From Arcicella rigui (GTDB lineage: Bacteria; Bacteroidota; Bacteroidia; Cytophagales; Spirosomataceae): a stretch of DNA of 64,000 nt. The notes below the pieces were generated by a model. That model searched no databases. It saw only the letters and a program-made list of their open reading frames with translations, and was not told the DNA's origin. Both the position numbers and the translations under genes were made by a program. Below are positions 1-10,200 of the stretch, in pieces (the stretch's first letter is position 1; each line of letters begins with the position of its first letter). The stretch spans positions 1 to 64,000 of the forward strand of contig NZ_JAYFUM010000030.1 in NCBI RefSeq assembly GCF_034929435.1. The letters are read 5' to 3'.

Positions 1-1630
1 ACGACTGTTCGGCCGCAGCGTTGAAGTTTGAGCGAGGAGCTCGGAAAGCCCCAATGGTAATATTAGAAGGAATTTCCCAAGCCTCAGCCAAGTAATTATC
101 TACCGCACCAGCAGGGAAACGATTGGCATGAATAGGATTTTCGGGAATACCGCCCCCTTTTACGTGAAAAGCAATCAGGTTTTTGTTTGCGTCTAAAGCC
201 GCACGGTAAGTAGCCGTGTACATCGGACGATAGATGCCGTAAGTCATATCGTCTTCACGGGTATAAATCAATTTGATAGGAGCTTTCAAGCGTTGAGAGA
301 TACGAGCCGCTTCATATATATATTGCCCATAAGCTCTACGCCCAAAACCACCACCCATACGGGTCATCTGAATCTCTATTTTATCGGCAGGTAAATTCAA
401 GATTTTTGAAAGTGTTGGCTCCATCCAGCCCGGTGCTTGTAAAGGCCCAGCTACCAAAGCTTTATCTTCAGAAACATGGGCGAAGAAGTTCATCGGCTCC
501 ATGGTATTATGGGCTAAAAACGGAGCGTTATAAGTACGTTCAATCACCAGAGCGGCATTTTTGAAAGCCGTTTCTGGGTCGCCATCTTTTCTTAATTGCT
601 GTGCGGGTTTTTTAGCATACTCCGCCATCAATGCCAATTGGTCGCTTGTGGTTTCTAACCTGCCCGGAATGGTTACTTCTCTTTTGCCCCCTCGTCCCAT
701 CATGGTTTCTTTGATGTCGCCAGTGGGTTCCCATTGGGCTTTGATTTTTTTACGAGCGTTCATTACTTCCCATGTAGATTTACCCACAATGGCAATCATT
801 TCGTTGGAAGTACGAGTATCAAAACCACCTTGTTCAAACCCATCGTCATAGAGTTTGAAACTAAAAATGTCTTTGATTCCTGGCATTTTTAAGGCTTGGG
901 AAGCATCAAAAGATTTGAGTTTCATCCCAAAAGCAGGCGGATGCTGAATCATGGCAATGAGCATTCCGTCAACTTTATAATCTATGCCAAAAAGCGGTTT
1001 TCCCGTAACTACTTTTACTCCTTCTGTATTTTTCTTTGAATGACTAACGATAGAAAAATCTTTTGGCGTTTTTAGTTGTACTTCTTTCGGAACGGGAATA
1101 GTAGCCGCCTTGCTCACCATTTCGCCATACTTTGCCGATTTTCCGCTTGGATGCGACAAAACACCTGCTTGGGTCGTAATTTCACTGGCTGGTACGCCCC
1201 AAGTTTGAGCCGCCGCCTCGATAAGCATTTGTCTTGCCGAAGCCCCTGCGTTTCTCAAAGGTTTCCAGTACATTCTTACAGAATTACTACCGCCTGTGAA
1301 TTGCATTCCTAATTTTACGTTATCGTGTGGCCCCATTTCTACGACCACATTTTTCCAATCTACGTCCAATTCTTCGGCTACCATCATCGGGAGCGAAGTC
1401 ATGACATTTTGACCAAACTCGGGGTTTGGACAAATAATTTTGATAACATTATCGGGCGTAATTTTGATATAGCCATTGAGTTCATTCCATTGGTCAGGCA
1501 AATTCATTGCCTCCATTTTGTCGGCAGCTTGAGCATTGGCGAGCCAACTAAAACTCAACATGAGTCCACCACCTGCCAACATGGAAGACTTTAAAAACGA
1601 ACGACGGTTTTGTGTATTGGTATTTTCCAT
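1..1630 (-). CDS. Molybdopterin-binding subunit of an isoquinoline 1-oxidoreductase-type molybdenum hydroxylase (partial)
   Basis: Large catalytic subunit of a xanthine-dehydrogenase-family aldehyde/N-heterocycle hydroxylase that binds Mo-molybdopterin and is expected in the periplasm. The ATG is at 1630 and the reading frame stays open to the left edge, so the C-terminal part (roughly a quarter to a third of the usual 700-760 residues) is missing. The N-terminus carries a twin-arginine signal (NRRSFLKSS, residues 8-16) followed by a hydrophobic stretch, as in IorB-type proteins exported folded with cofactor. Later segments such as RMGGGFGRRAYGQY and GAFRAPRSNFNAAAEQS match the cofactor-binding regions of the family. 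It lies 22 bp downstream of the [2Fe-2S] subunit gene and is surely co-transcribed with it. The substrate cannot be told from sequence. Confidence 0.88.
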   Translation of the reverse strand, partial: MENTNTQNRRSFLKSSMLAGGGLMLSFSWLANAQAADKMEAMNLPDQWNELNGYIKITPDNVIKIICPNPEFGQNVMTSLPMMVAEELDVDWKNVVVEMGPHDNVKLGMQFTGGSNSVRMYWKPLRNAGASARQMLIEAAAQTWGVPASEITTQAGVLSHPSGKSAKYGEMVSKAATIPVPKEVQLKTPKDFSIVSHSKKNTEGVKVVTGKPLFGIDYKVDGMLIAMIQHPPAFGMKLKSFDASQALKMPGIKDIFSFKLYDDGFEQGGFDTRTSNEMIAIVGKSTWEVMNARKKIKAQWEPTGDIKETMMGRGGKREVTIPGRLETTSDQLALMAEYAKKPAQQLRKDGDPETAFKNAALVIERTYNAPFLAHNTMEPMNFFAHVSEDKALVAGPLQAPGWMEPTLSKILNLPADKIEIQMTRMGGGFGRRAYGQYIYEAARISQRLKAPIKLIYTREDDMTYGIYRPMYTATYRAALDANKNLIAFHVKGGGIPENPIHANRFPAGAVDNYLAEAWEIPSNITIGAFRAPRSNFNAAAEQS

Positions 1631-1652
1631 TTTTAATCAAGGTTAAGGTTGG

Positions 1653-2108
1653 TTACTTTTGTGCTGCTGCCTTAATCGCCTCTTTGATACGTAAATAAGT
1701 ACCACAACGACAAATGTTTCCACTCATGTAATTATCAATATCTTCGTCGGTTGGATTAGGATTGGTCTTTAGTAAAGCCGTAGCACTCATGATTTGACCA
1801 GCCTGACAGTAGCCGCATTGAGCCACGTCGTGTTCAATCCAAGCTTTTTGTACGGGATGTGTACCATCGGCAGATAGTCCCTCGATGGTTGTAATGGCTT
1901 GTTTGCCAACAGCCGAAACAGGGAGGCTACAAGAACGCACCGCAGTACCATCTAAATGAACGGTACAAGCACCACACATAGCCATACCGCATCCAAATTT
2001 AGTACCTGTCATATTCAAATGGTCTCTTAAAACCCAAAGGATTGGCGTTGAAGGGTCAACATCTATTTGTTGCGTTTTCCCATTTATTTTTAGAGAATAT
2101 TTTGCCAT
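1653..2108 (-). CDS. [2Fe-2S] subunit of the same molybdenum hydroxylase (IorA/CoxS type)
   Basis: Small iron-sulfur subunit that passes electrons from the molybdopterin subunit to an external acceptor. The 151 residues are the normal family length. The plant-type ferredoxin cluster is visible as Cys40, Cys45, Cys48 and Cys60 (FGCGMAMCGACTVHLDG), and the second all-helical cluster domain as Cys98, Cys101, Cys133 and Cys135 (CGYCQAGQ and NICRCG). There is no signal peptide, so it probably hitchhikes through Tat with the large subunit encoded just downstream. No FAD subunit gene is visible, which fits the two-subunit isoquinoline-oxidoreductase type rather than xanthine dehydrogenase. Confidence 0.93.
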   Translation of the reverse strand: MAKYSLKINGKTQQIDVDPSTPILWVLRDHLNMTGTKFGCGMAMCGACTVHLDGTAVRSCSLPVSAVGKQAITTIEGLSADGTHPVQKAWIEHDVAQCGYCQAGQIMSATALLKTNPNPTDEDIDNYMSGNICRCGTYLRIKEAIKAAAQK

Positions 2109-2139
2109 AATGCTATGTTTAATTTATATGGATAATTAA

Positions 2140-2147
2140 CAAAATTA
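2140..2147 (-). promoter_or_regulatory. Candidate -7 element for the molybdenum hydroxylase operon
   Basis: On the minus strand the sequence reads TAATTTTG, an exact match to the Bacteroidetes -7 consensus TAnnTTTG, 32 bp upstream of the [2Fe-2S] subunit start. No good -33 TTTG lies at the usual spacing, so this is a suggestion based on one half of the promoter only. Confidence 0.4.
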
Positions 2148-2398
2148 TAGGAATAATTCAAGGATAAATAATGTATTTCAAACAAAAACTTACGATTTTC
2201 AAACCATATACTGTCAATGGTCGCTTTTACTACTATTGACAGGCTTGTGTTTTTATATGATATTTTATTTATCTAATTTTTGCCAAATATATCTTTGTAT
2301 TAGAACAAGAAGATAAACAGGAGGATAATTTTAGACCAACATCAATATATTCCCACCAACGACAATAATATCTATTTTTTAATCTGAGGAGATAGCTT

Positions 2399-2587
2399 AC
2401 TTTGTCGGCAAAGTATAAGAAGAGTGTTGCTTAATCATTCTGAGATGGTTTACCCAAAGAGGCGTTGCGGTCATTCCAAACTCGGTGCGTAAAGAAAAGA
2501 ATAATGGAGAATTTTAACAGCTTAGATTCTGACCTTGATGAAGTCGATATGGGAAGTATCAAAAATTTAGATACCAAAACATTATAA
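2399..2587 (+). pseudogene. Aldo/keto reductase C-terminal remnant, frameshifted
   Basis: Three pieces in different frames together read like the C-terminal part of a 2,5-diketo-D-gluconate-reductase-type aldo/keto reductase. TLSAKYKKSVA is encoded at 2399-2431, ILRWFTQRGVAVIPNSVRKE in a second frame from about 2437, and RIMENFNSLDSDLDEVDMGSI...LDTKT in a third frame ending at the TAA at 2587. The family typically reads AxKYxKSxAQVILRWLTQRGVxVIPKSVRKERxxENFxxFDFELxxEDMxxIxxLDTK. One break is a short deletion after SVA. The other is a single extra A in the A-run near 2493. The last residues of the family (SLFFDHRDP region) are absent. Nothing of the catalytic N-terminal barrel is present. Confidence 0.75.
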
Positions 2588-2621
2588 ATAACATTTTGAA
2601 CTACATAACATTTTGAACTAC
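2588..2621. repeat. 17-bp perfect tandem duplication
   Basis: The 17-mer ataacattttgaactac occurs twice head to tail (2588-2604 and 2605-2621), immediately after the stop of the aldo/keto reductase remnant. It looks like a local slippage duplication in decaying DNA. No function is implied. Confidence 0.85.
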
Positions 2622-2927
2622 AAATTCAAAGTTTTCAGATAAGTACACAATTTGTATATACTTATTCATTAAATAGTAATTAAAATTATACTTTGAATGC
2701 TATACAAGTATTTTATACAAACGAAGGCTTCTTTAGTAAATCTTTATCGAAGTTTTAGTAAATCTAAAATTGTATAAATAAACGTCCGTTTGATTGGACA
2801 TAATGTTTTAGATTAATCTTTTTGAGTTTCTAATCTTAGAGGATTAGTATTTAACTTGAAATCCTTCAAAAATAAAAATCACTCTCCAATCATTTCAAGA
2901 GAAATGCTGGAGAGCGATTTTGTAAAC

Positions 2928-4856
2928 TTACTTAAACAATATTTGTGAAAACAGAAAAATGTCGTGTCTCCACACAGGCCAAGTATGTCCGCCAGCGTAT
3001 TCGCTGTATTGGTACTTGATGCCCATGTCATCAAATTTTTTCATCATAATTTGGCAATTGGCATGAGCAATGTCTTCTTTTCCTCCCATCGAAATCCAGA
3101 AGTTTTTCAAGTTGGCATTGATAGCCGTGGCATTGTTTTTCATAAATTCATACTGAGGGTCAGACAGTTTGGTATTATTGGCCCACCAACCAGAACTAAA
3201 TACGCCCAAGTGTGAAAACAAATTGGTGTTTCGGATACCTGCATACAATGTTTGCAAACCGCCCATCGAAAGCCCTGCCAAAGCACGGTTTTTAGCGTCT
3301 GTTTCTACTCTCAGATTGCTTTCTACATAAGGAATCGCTCCATTTAATAGCTCATTTTCAAAGGCTTTGAGTTGTACTTCGCCAAAACCTGCTACGCCGC
3401 CACCGTTGCCATAAAAATTGCCGTCAAGCATGACGATTACCATTGGTTTTGCTTTTTGTTCGGCTATCAAATTATCCAATATCAAGTCAGTACGTCCTTG
3501 TATAGCCCAACCTCGTTGGTCTTCGCCACCGCCGTGTAGCAAGTATAAAACGGGGTATTTTTCATTAGATTTGTCGTAACCTGGCGGTGTATAAACATAC
3601 ATTTCACGCCAAGCATTACTGGCTTTCGAGAAGTACTTTTTGATACGAATATCGCCATGAGGTACGTCTTTGAGGGCATAAAAACCGCCTTCCTTATAAG
3701 GAATTTCAATGCCACTTGCTTGGCGACCCATACCGTAAAAGGTTTCACTGGCAGGGTCGGCAAGGGCTACGTCGTCAATCAACAAAGAGTAATAATGAAT
3801 CCCTCTGCTAATAGAATCGGTGGTAACGTGCCAAAAACCGCTGCTATCTTTTACCATATCGTATTTTTTGCCTAAATCAATTTGTACTTTGTGGGCATTG
3901 GGGGCTTTTACTTTGAATACCACACGGTTATCGGGTAAAATTTGAGGGTACTGAGCATTGCGAACGTTGGTACTGGCAGGCGTACCCAACACCGTGTATT
4001 TAGTAAATGAAGCTACATCAACAGGTTTAAACAAAAATTGTACATACATATACAAACCGTTTTTCCAAACCTTAAAGTCGTGTCCGCCGGGTTCTAAATA
4101 GTAAATATGTGGTACATCGTTTTGGTATAAATAATCGTGGGTACGTTTGCTAAACGAAAGTAAGCCGTCGTTATCGCCGCATGAAATCCATAGGAGTTTT
4201 AGTTTTTTTTTGGCTTCTTCTGGATTGGGAACTAATGCCTGCGGAACTTTGGTATTGGGAGCTGACGAAAAACCACCAACCCATGCAAATGTATCTAAAT
4301 TACCCAAGCCAAAATTCAAGGACTGTCCGCCTCCCATCGAAAGCCCAGCAATGGCACGGCTTTCACGGTCGGTTAAAGTCGGATAGCTTTTTTCAACGAA
4401 AGGAATTAAATCGTTTAATAAGTCTTTTTCAAAAGTAGCAAAAGCATCTACTTTTTCTTTGTCGAAAACGTTTCCAACAGCACGGTCGTCTTTCATGGCA
4501 CGACCATTGGGCATGACCACAATCATCGGTTGAATTTTTCCTTCGGCATATAAATTATCCAAAATCACCTGTGGTTTACCGCCATTGAGCCATTCTTTTT
4601 CATCGCCACCGATGCCATGCAACAGATACAATACAGGATATTTTGTTTTTTTATTAAAACCTGGTGGCGTATAAACTAAAGCTTTTCGGGTAGTGCCTAC
4701 GGTTTTCGATTGATACTTGATGGTGTCTAATTTACCCGTTGCAATGCCCATTCGCACTTGGTCGAAGCCTTTGGGTGCTTCTTTTTCTATTTTTTGTGCA
4801 TAAACCATCAGGTTCATAAGGAAAAATATAGAAAAATAAATGCTCGTTTTTTTCAT
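2928..4856 (-). CDS. Tandem two-domain CE1-like esterase (feruloyl/acetylxylan esterase type)
   Basis: Secreted esterase with two complete esterase-D (PF00756-like) alpha/beta-hydrolase domains in one chain of 642 residues. I use the ATG at 4856, which begins a clear signal peptide (MKKTSIYFSIFFLMNLMVYAQ); an upstream in-frame ATG at 4907 would add 17 polar residues. Domain 1 spans about 45-280, with nucleophile Ser173 in GLSMGG and His259 in GGHDF. A beta-sandwich early-set domain follows (about 285-400), then domain 2 (about 405-642) with Ser530 in GLSMGG and His624 in GGHTW. Both active sites look intact. The second half has the same architecture as the esterase at 18937-20052, so the gene looks like a fusion of two paralogs. 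The likely job is removing ferulate or acetate from xylan fragments. Exact specificity is not readable from sequence. Confidence 0.9.
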   Translation of the reverse strand: MKKTSIYFSIFFLMNLMVYAQKIEKEAPKGFDQVRMGIATGKLDTIKYQSKTVGTTRKALVYTPPGFNKKTKYPVLYLLHGIGGDEKEWLNGGKPQVILDNLYAEGKIQPMIVVMPNGRAMKDDRAVGNVFDKEKVDAFATFEKDLLNDLIPFVEKSYPTLTDRESRAIAGLSMGGGQSLNFGLGNLDTFAWVGGFSSAPNTKVPQALVPNPEEAKKKLKLLWISCGDNDGLLSFSKRTHDYLYQNDVPHIYYLEPGGHDFKVWKNGLYMYVQFLFKPVDVASFTKYTVLGTPASTNVRNAQYPQILPDNRVVFKVKAPNAHKVQIDLGKKYDMVKDSSGFWHVTTDSISRGIHYYSLLIDDVALADPASETFYGMGRQASGIEIPYKEGGFYALKDVPHGDIRIKKYFSKASNAWREMYVYTPPGYDKSNEKYPVLYLLHGGGEDQRGWAIQGRTDLILDNLIAEQKAKPMVIVMLDGNFYGNGGGVAGFGEVQLKAFENELLNGAIPYVESNLRVETDAKNRALAGLSMGGLQTLYAGIRNTNLFSHLGVFSSGWWANNTKLSDPQYEFMKNNATAINANLKNFWISMGGKEDIAHANCQIMMKKFDDMGIKYQYSEYAGGHTWPVWRHDIFLFSQILFK

Positions 4857-4958
4857 ATTTGTATAATTAAAAGGTTGATTGTGTTTTGTTCTGGGCTTAA
4901 TTTGCAAATTGTCCCCGAGTTACTTGTCTGGTATTATTGAGTGGTCAGGTAATATTTA

Positions 4959-6035
4959 TTATTGAAATAATTGTGGTAAAGTATTGGCTAAGAATAATTT
5001 ACAGTTCATCCAAGTATGTCCGCCAGACACAATAAAAGGATTTAGTTTGACTTTCTTTTCTTGAAACATCGCAATATTTTGTTTCACACTTTCATACAAA
5101 AAATCTTCCGTTCCTACGCTTATCGTGAACAATTTCAGTTGTTTGTTGATGTTGGCAACGTCTGGATTCCAGTCTGTAAAATTCTTTTTAAATTCGTCTG
5201 TTGCGGTATAAGGAGCATACGAACAGATATAGGCAAATTTATCGGTATTGGTCAGTCCAATATTAAGGGTTTGTCCACCACCCACCGAAAAGCCTGCTAC
5301 TGCCCGATTTTTACTATCGGTTAGTACGGAATAATTACTTTCTACAAAAGGGATAATGTCGTTGACAACATCTTTGGTAAAATCAGGCATCGGGGCAGGT
5401 CTTACATTTCCGTAAGGCATCACAATAATCATGGGTTTGGCTTTGCCTTGTGCTATCAGATTATCGGCAATGAGGTTGGCTCGTCCTACTTTTGTCCATG
5501 TTTCTTCGGTATCAGAACCCCCGTGAATCAAATACAAAACGGGGTATTTGATATTTGAAAAAGGATTGTAACCAGGCGGAGTATAGACAAGCAGTTGTCG
5601 AGTAGTGCCTAAAGTAGATGATTGATAATAGCAATAGTTGATTTTGCCATGTGGTACATTTTGCAAGGAATGAACCAGCGGTTTATCGCCTTTAATGTCT
5701 ATAATACTTCGCTTAAATCGCTCATTAGCAAAGATATAAGTGTTGTTTGGGTCGGCTATTTGTACGCTATCTACAAAAAAACTATAAGGGTAAATATCGG
5801 GCTTTATGGGCGGCACGGTTACACTCCAAATACCAGCAGTATCTTTTTTGAATGCAACAGGATTGGCTAAAAACTCACCTGCAAGCGTTACTTTCTGAGC
5901 GGTTTTAGAAAAATACCTAAAAGTAACGCTGTTGTCGGCGTGTACATCTGGCGAACTAATAGAGGGTGGTCGCTGTGCTACAACCGCAACAGTCGAAAAC
6001 AACAAGACTTGAAAAAGGTAAATTATTTTTTTCAT
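4959..6035 (-). CDS. CE1-like esterase with N-terminal early-set domain
   Basis: Secreted alpha/beta-hydrolase of the esterase-D/feruloyl esterase family, 358 residues from the ATG at 6035, which starts the signal peptide MKKIIYLFQVLLFSTVAVVAQ. The longer frame to 6113 adds 26 residues that would bury the signal. A beta-sandwich N-terminal domain (about 25-105, with VTFRYFSKTAQKVTLAGEF) precedes the catalytic domain (about 135-358), which has the HGG oxyanion segment near 171, nucleophile Ser250 in GFSVGG and His340 in GGHTW. It lies 49 bp downstream of a close paralog and 102 bp upstream of the tandem esterase, forming a run of three esterase genes behind the FG-GAP lipoprotein. The substrate is probably an acyl ester on xylan or another plant glycan. 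Confidence 0.9.
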   Translation of the reverse strand: MKKIIYLFQVLLFSTVAVVAQRPPSISSPDVHADNSVTFRYFSKTAQKVTLAGEFLANPVAFKKDTAGIWSVTVPPIKPDIYPYSFFVDSVQIADPNNTYIFANERFKRSIIDIKGDKPLVHSLQNVPHGKINYCYYQSSTLGTTRQLLVYTPPGYNPFSNIKYPVLYLIHGGSDTEETWTKVGRANLIADNLIAQGKAKPMIIVMPYGNVRPAPMPDFTKDVVNDIIPFVESNYSVLTDSKNRAVAGFSVGGGQTLNIGLTNTDKFAYICSYAPYTATDEFKKNFTDWNPDVANINKQLKLFTISVGTEDFLYESVKQNIAMFQEKKVKLNPFIVSGGHTWMNCKLFLANTLPQLFQ

Positions 6036-6084
6036 GGTTTTGATTCTTTTGAATACTTTACGTTGGAAAATGAATTTGAAAAAC

Positions 6085-7236
6085 CTACTTAAACAATAAG
6101 GGTAGGGTTTCATGAAGGTATTTTTTTACATTCATCCAAGTATGTCCGCCGTCGTTGACAAATTTTTTATGGTTGATATTTTTTGCAGTTAAATAATCCA
6201 TAAACTCTAAAGCACCTTTGTACAAAAAGTCTTCGTTGCCAACACTTTTCCAAAGTAACTTTAATTGTTTGTTAGTTTTGGCGGCATCGCCAGTGATATA
6301 GCCGAAACTTTTGTCCATTTCGGCAGGCGATAAATAGGAACTATAACTACACACCCAAGCGAAAGTATCCATGTTGTTAAAAGCGGTTCTCAAGGTTTGT
6401 CCACCCCCACGAGAAAAGCCCCCAATCGCACGACTTTCACGATTATTTTCGGTATGGTAATTTTTTTCGATATAAGGTAAAATGTTTTTAACTAAATCAT
6501 TTTCAAAATCTTTCGCCCGTTTTACTGCATCTTCGCCGTCACGTACAGTCGGGTCGGCTGGTTTTTGTCCGCCCAATTGTTCTGATAATCTGGCGGCAAT
6601 ATTGCCATAAGGCATGACAATAATCATGGGTTTTACCTTGCCTTCGGCGATGAGGTTATCCATGATTAAGTTTACTTTTCCTACTTTAAAAAAAGTTTCT
6701 TCGGTGTCGGTCGTGCCACTTATGAGGTAATAGACGGGATATTTTGCTTTGGCGTTTTTGTGGTAGCCCGGCGGCGTATAAACGACTAAGTTACCCGTCG
6801 TTCCCGAAACAGAAGGATAATATTCATAGCTAACCGTACCATGCGGAACATTTTTCATAGCGTGCACTAACGCAGGGTTGTCGGGTACTTCTACAAGGCT
6901 TGCTTTGAAGCGTTCGTTAGGGAAAAAAGCTACATTGGCGGGGTCCATCACCGTAACGCCGTCAACCTGAAAACTATAAGGGTAAATGTCGGCTGCAACT
7001 GGGCCAACGGTTACACTCCAAATGCCCTGAGCATCTTTGGTCATGGGAACAAAAGCTTTTTCAAACTGGGCATTCAGTTTTACTTCATTTGCTAAAATAG
7101 CCTGATAACGAAACGTAATGGTTTTATCGAAATTTACCTGTGGCGAAACCACCAATGGCCCACGTGGGGGTTGGGCGAATGCTCCCCAATAACCCATGAT
7201 TAAGCCAATCATTAAAAGTATTCGTATGTTTTTCAT
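6085..7236 (-). CDS. CE1-like esterase paralog with altered oxyanion motif
   Basis: 383-residue secreted esterase of the same family, with signal peptide MKNIRILLMIGLIMGYWGAFAQ, an N-terminal beta-sandwich domain (about 30-110) and a catalytic domain (about 140-383). Nucleophile Ser275 lies in GFSRGGGQ and His365 in GGHTW. Where its paralogs read YLIHGG or YLLHGG after the second strand, this protein reads YLISGT (about 170-175), so the usual His of the HG oxyanion motif is replaced by Ser. That may change activity or specificity. An insertion around 215-245 (LGGQKPADP) is also absent from the neighbour. It starts 38 bp after the FG-GAP lipoprotein stop and is presumably in the same transcript. 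Confidence 0.88.
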   Translation of the reverse strand: MKNIRILLMIGLIMGYWGAFAQPPRGPLVVSPQVNFDKTITFRYQAILANEVKLNAQFEKAFVPMTKDAQGIWSVTVGPVAADIYPYSFQVDGVTVMDPANVAFFPNERFKASLVEVPDNPALVHAMKNVPHGTVSYEYYPSVSGTTGNLVVYTPPGYHKNAKAKYPVYYLISGTTDTEETFFKVGKVNLIMDNLIAEGKVKPMIIVMPYGNIAARLSEQLGGQKPADPTVRDGEDAVKRAKDFENDLVKNILPYIEKNYHTENNRESRAIGGFSRGGGQTLRTAFNNMDTFAWVCSYSSYLSPAEMDKSFGYITGDAAKTNKQLKLLWKSVGNEDFLYKGALEFMDYLTAKNINHKKFVNDGGHTWMNVKKYLHETLPLLFK

Positions 7237-7274
7237 AGTTTTGAAATTGTTTAGTTGAATGGTTGAAATGGTTT

Positions 7275-10200
7275 TTAATCTATCATACTACTCTGTGAAA
7301 GATAGCCCGAACCGATGTATATTTCTTTCTTCCTTTTGGGTTTTTGGATGCTACTCTTTTGTGGTTGCATTTCTACAAAGGAAAGGAGCTTGTTGTTTCG
7401 CTGTGAAATCAAATACAAGTTTTTGCCGTCTTTCAAATGCAGTTGAGCAATGGCTCTGGCATCGCCATTGACAAAGAAATTACTCTTGCGGACTGCTACA
7501 TTTTTGAAATTTCCTTTGCCATCTCCTTGCAAATAGTTGCCAATACCAGCGTCATATCTGCCCGTCAGTACTTCTGTGCCGTAGTCGTTGCCCACGGTGA
7601 GGATGTCTAAATTTCCATCATTGTTAAAGTCTTTGACAAGCGTACCGTACATCACCGAAAACTGTGCTTCGATGGGTAATGATTGTAGTTGAAAAGTACC
7701 ATTGCCTTTGTTTTCGAGGTAAGAATTGGCAAAACAATACGCCTGTAAAGTGCTAACGCCTTTCAAATCGCTGGACGTAAAAGCTTGCTCGAAGGTTGTT
7801 TGTCCGTATTCTTTGAATGTTTTGAAACGTCTTCTCATGGCAATTAATTGGTCTATCAAAGCTCCTCTTGGGTGTACCAAATATTCTTTGTCTTGGGTGT
7901 AAGCCGTGAAAAGTGGGTCAACAATACCGTTTTCGTCAAAATCTTTGAAATGTACACTGACAGGCTGTGATTCGGAGGCTTTTAGTTTGGTGTTAAGTCC
8001 CACATTACCAAGTATATAGTCGGTGTCTCCGTCGTTATCGAAGTCACCGCCCGAAATACTATTCCACCAGCCATTTGATTTTTCTAAACCTTTAGGCGTG
8101 ATTTTGGTGAACGATTTTCCTTGGTTATTTTTATAGATACACACGGGCATAAATTCGCCAACAAGCATCAAATCCATCCAAGAATCGTTGTCGTAATCAG
8201 TCCACAAAGCGGCTGTTACCATGCCACAACGACTTAATTCTTGGATAGACGTTGCTATATTTTTGAAATGTCCTTTGCCATCATTTTGAAGTAAATACGA
8301 TTCGGGCGAAAGGGGGTATTCGGTCGAGCGTATTCTTCCCCCACGGAAAATATCCAAGTCGCCGTCTTTATCAAAGTCACAAGCATTGACACAAGCACCG
8401 CTCGACTGGGTGATGGGCAAGTAACCTACCGAAGCATTGAAATTTCCTTTGCCGTCGTTTAAATAGAGTCGGTCTTGATACTTGCTCAGGTTGGTTGTAA
8501 ATTCAGAACTTCCGCTAACGCAATATAAATCAAGGTCTTTGTCTTTATCAACATCTATGAGCAATACGCCCATATCTTCTTCAGTTTTTTCGAGAAAAGC
8601 TTTTTTACTAAACTTTCCATTGGCATTTTGGAGGAAAAAAGCCCCTTGTTTATGAGCCGATGCTCCTACAAAAAAGTCTTCTAAACCATCGTTATTGATG
8701 TCGCCAACGGCAATGCCACCGCCTAATTCTGAATGTTTATGCGGTAAAGTATGCTGAATTAAAAAATCGTTATAATCAAATTCTTCTGAACGCCAGTCGA
8801 TTTGATAGGTTTGAGATACTTCTTTAAAAGTATAGAGTTTTTCTTGGGGAAGCTGCTTGGGTGCAGATAAAGCATTTTTTTCGTAAACCGTTAGTACTTT
8901 ATCTGGACTGATATTTCTGAGCCATTGTTCTTTTCCCGAAGGCCATGTAATTTTTAGGCTATCTATTTTTGAGGCATTTCCCAAACCAAAATGAATAAAA
9001 TCCTCTACGGTTGACTTGTATCCTCTGATGGTTTGATGTTCGGCAAATTGTGCTTTCCCCTGACACCAAAGCGATACTTTTGTTCCGTAAGCACTGGTGT
9101 TGGGTTTATTGCCTTGAAGTTTGATTCTTAAATAATGATTCTTAACAGCCGAAGCATCTTTTCTGTTGTCAATCAATTTATTACGGTAAATAAAGGCTTC
9201 GTCGTCAATGTTATTCATGACTAAATCCAAATCACCGTCGTTGTCGAAATCGGCGTAAGCTGTGCCGTTTGTATAAGAAGCGTCGCCTAAACCGAATGCT
9301 TTTGTGGCATTTTCAAATTGTAAATTGCCTTTATTTTTAAACAAGAAGTTTGGTTTTTTTACGCCTGTTAAAGTCGCAAAAGCTTCTTGCATTTTCTTTA
9401 CTCTTTCTTTTGGATTCCCGATACTTTCAAAATCTCGGCGGTAAACGATAAAGTCTAAGTCGGTGACATCTAAGCGATAACCGTTGGTAATCAACAAATC
9501 TCGCCAGCCGTCGTTATCAAAATCGGCCAATAGTGGACTCCACGACCAGTCGGTAGCCGCAACGCCCGTCAAGTAACCAATATCGCTAAAAGAGCCATTG
9601 CCATTATTGATTTGGAGTACATTCCGAACATATTGCGGATAAAATTGCTTTCTTAAATTATCTTGAAATCTATCGTATTCGATATTCGCAAACATGGTTT
9701 TTTGACGAAGATTATCGTCTGGAAGCATATCTAATACCACCAAATCATTCAAGCCGTCGTTGTTAATATCGGCCATGTCCACACCCATCGAATTTTGCGA
9801 TAGGTGTCTGAAATACTCATTAATTTTATTGCTAAATGTACCGTTTTTGTTATTGATATAAAGGTGGTCGTTCGAGAAAAAGTCATTTCCGACAAAAATA
9901 TCTGGATAGCCATCTTGGTTTACATCGTTAACGATTACGCCCAAACCCCAGCCATCATCCAAAATACCTGCTTCTTTTGAAACATTTTTGAAAATCGGCA
10001 AGCCGTTGGGATTGTTCCCTTCGTTTCTAAAAAGTTTATCAACTCTTCGCCCCGAAGCGTCGTGATGTTGCCCGATACTGCCGTTTCTGTCGTATCCTTC
10101 AATGGCATTGTTGAGCAAATACATATCCAAATCGCCATCTAAATCATAATCAAAAAAAGTAGCTTGCGTTCCATACGAATCATCCGCCAAGCCTACTTCT

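Larger units (their letters stand above)
2148..2927. other. Non-coding AT-rich gap with gene remnant
   Basis: This stretch between the esterase gene and the molybdenum hydroxylase operon has no intact gene. It holds a frameshifted aldo/keto reductase remnant (2399-2587), a 17-bp tandem duplication (2588-2621), and otherwise AT-rich DNA in which I recognise nothing. A + strand TATCTTTG at 2290-2297, about 100 bp ahead of the remnant, could be a leftover promoter of the lost gene. Confidence 0.6.
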
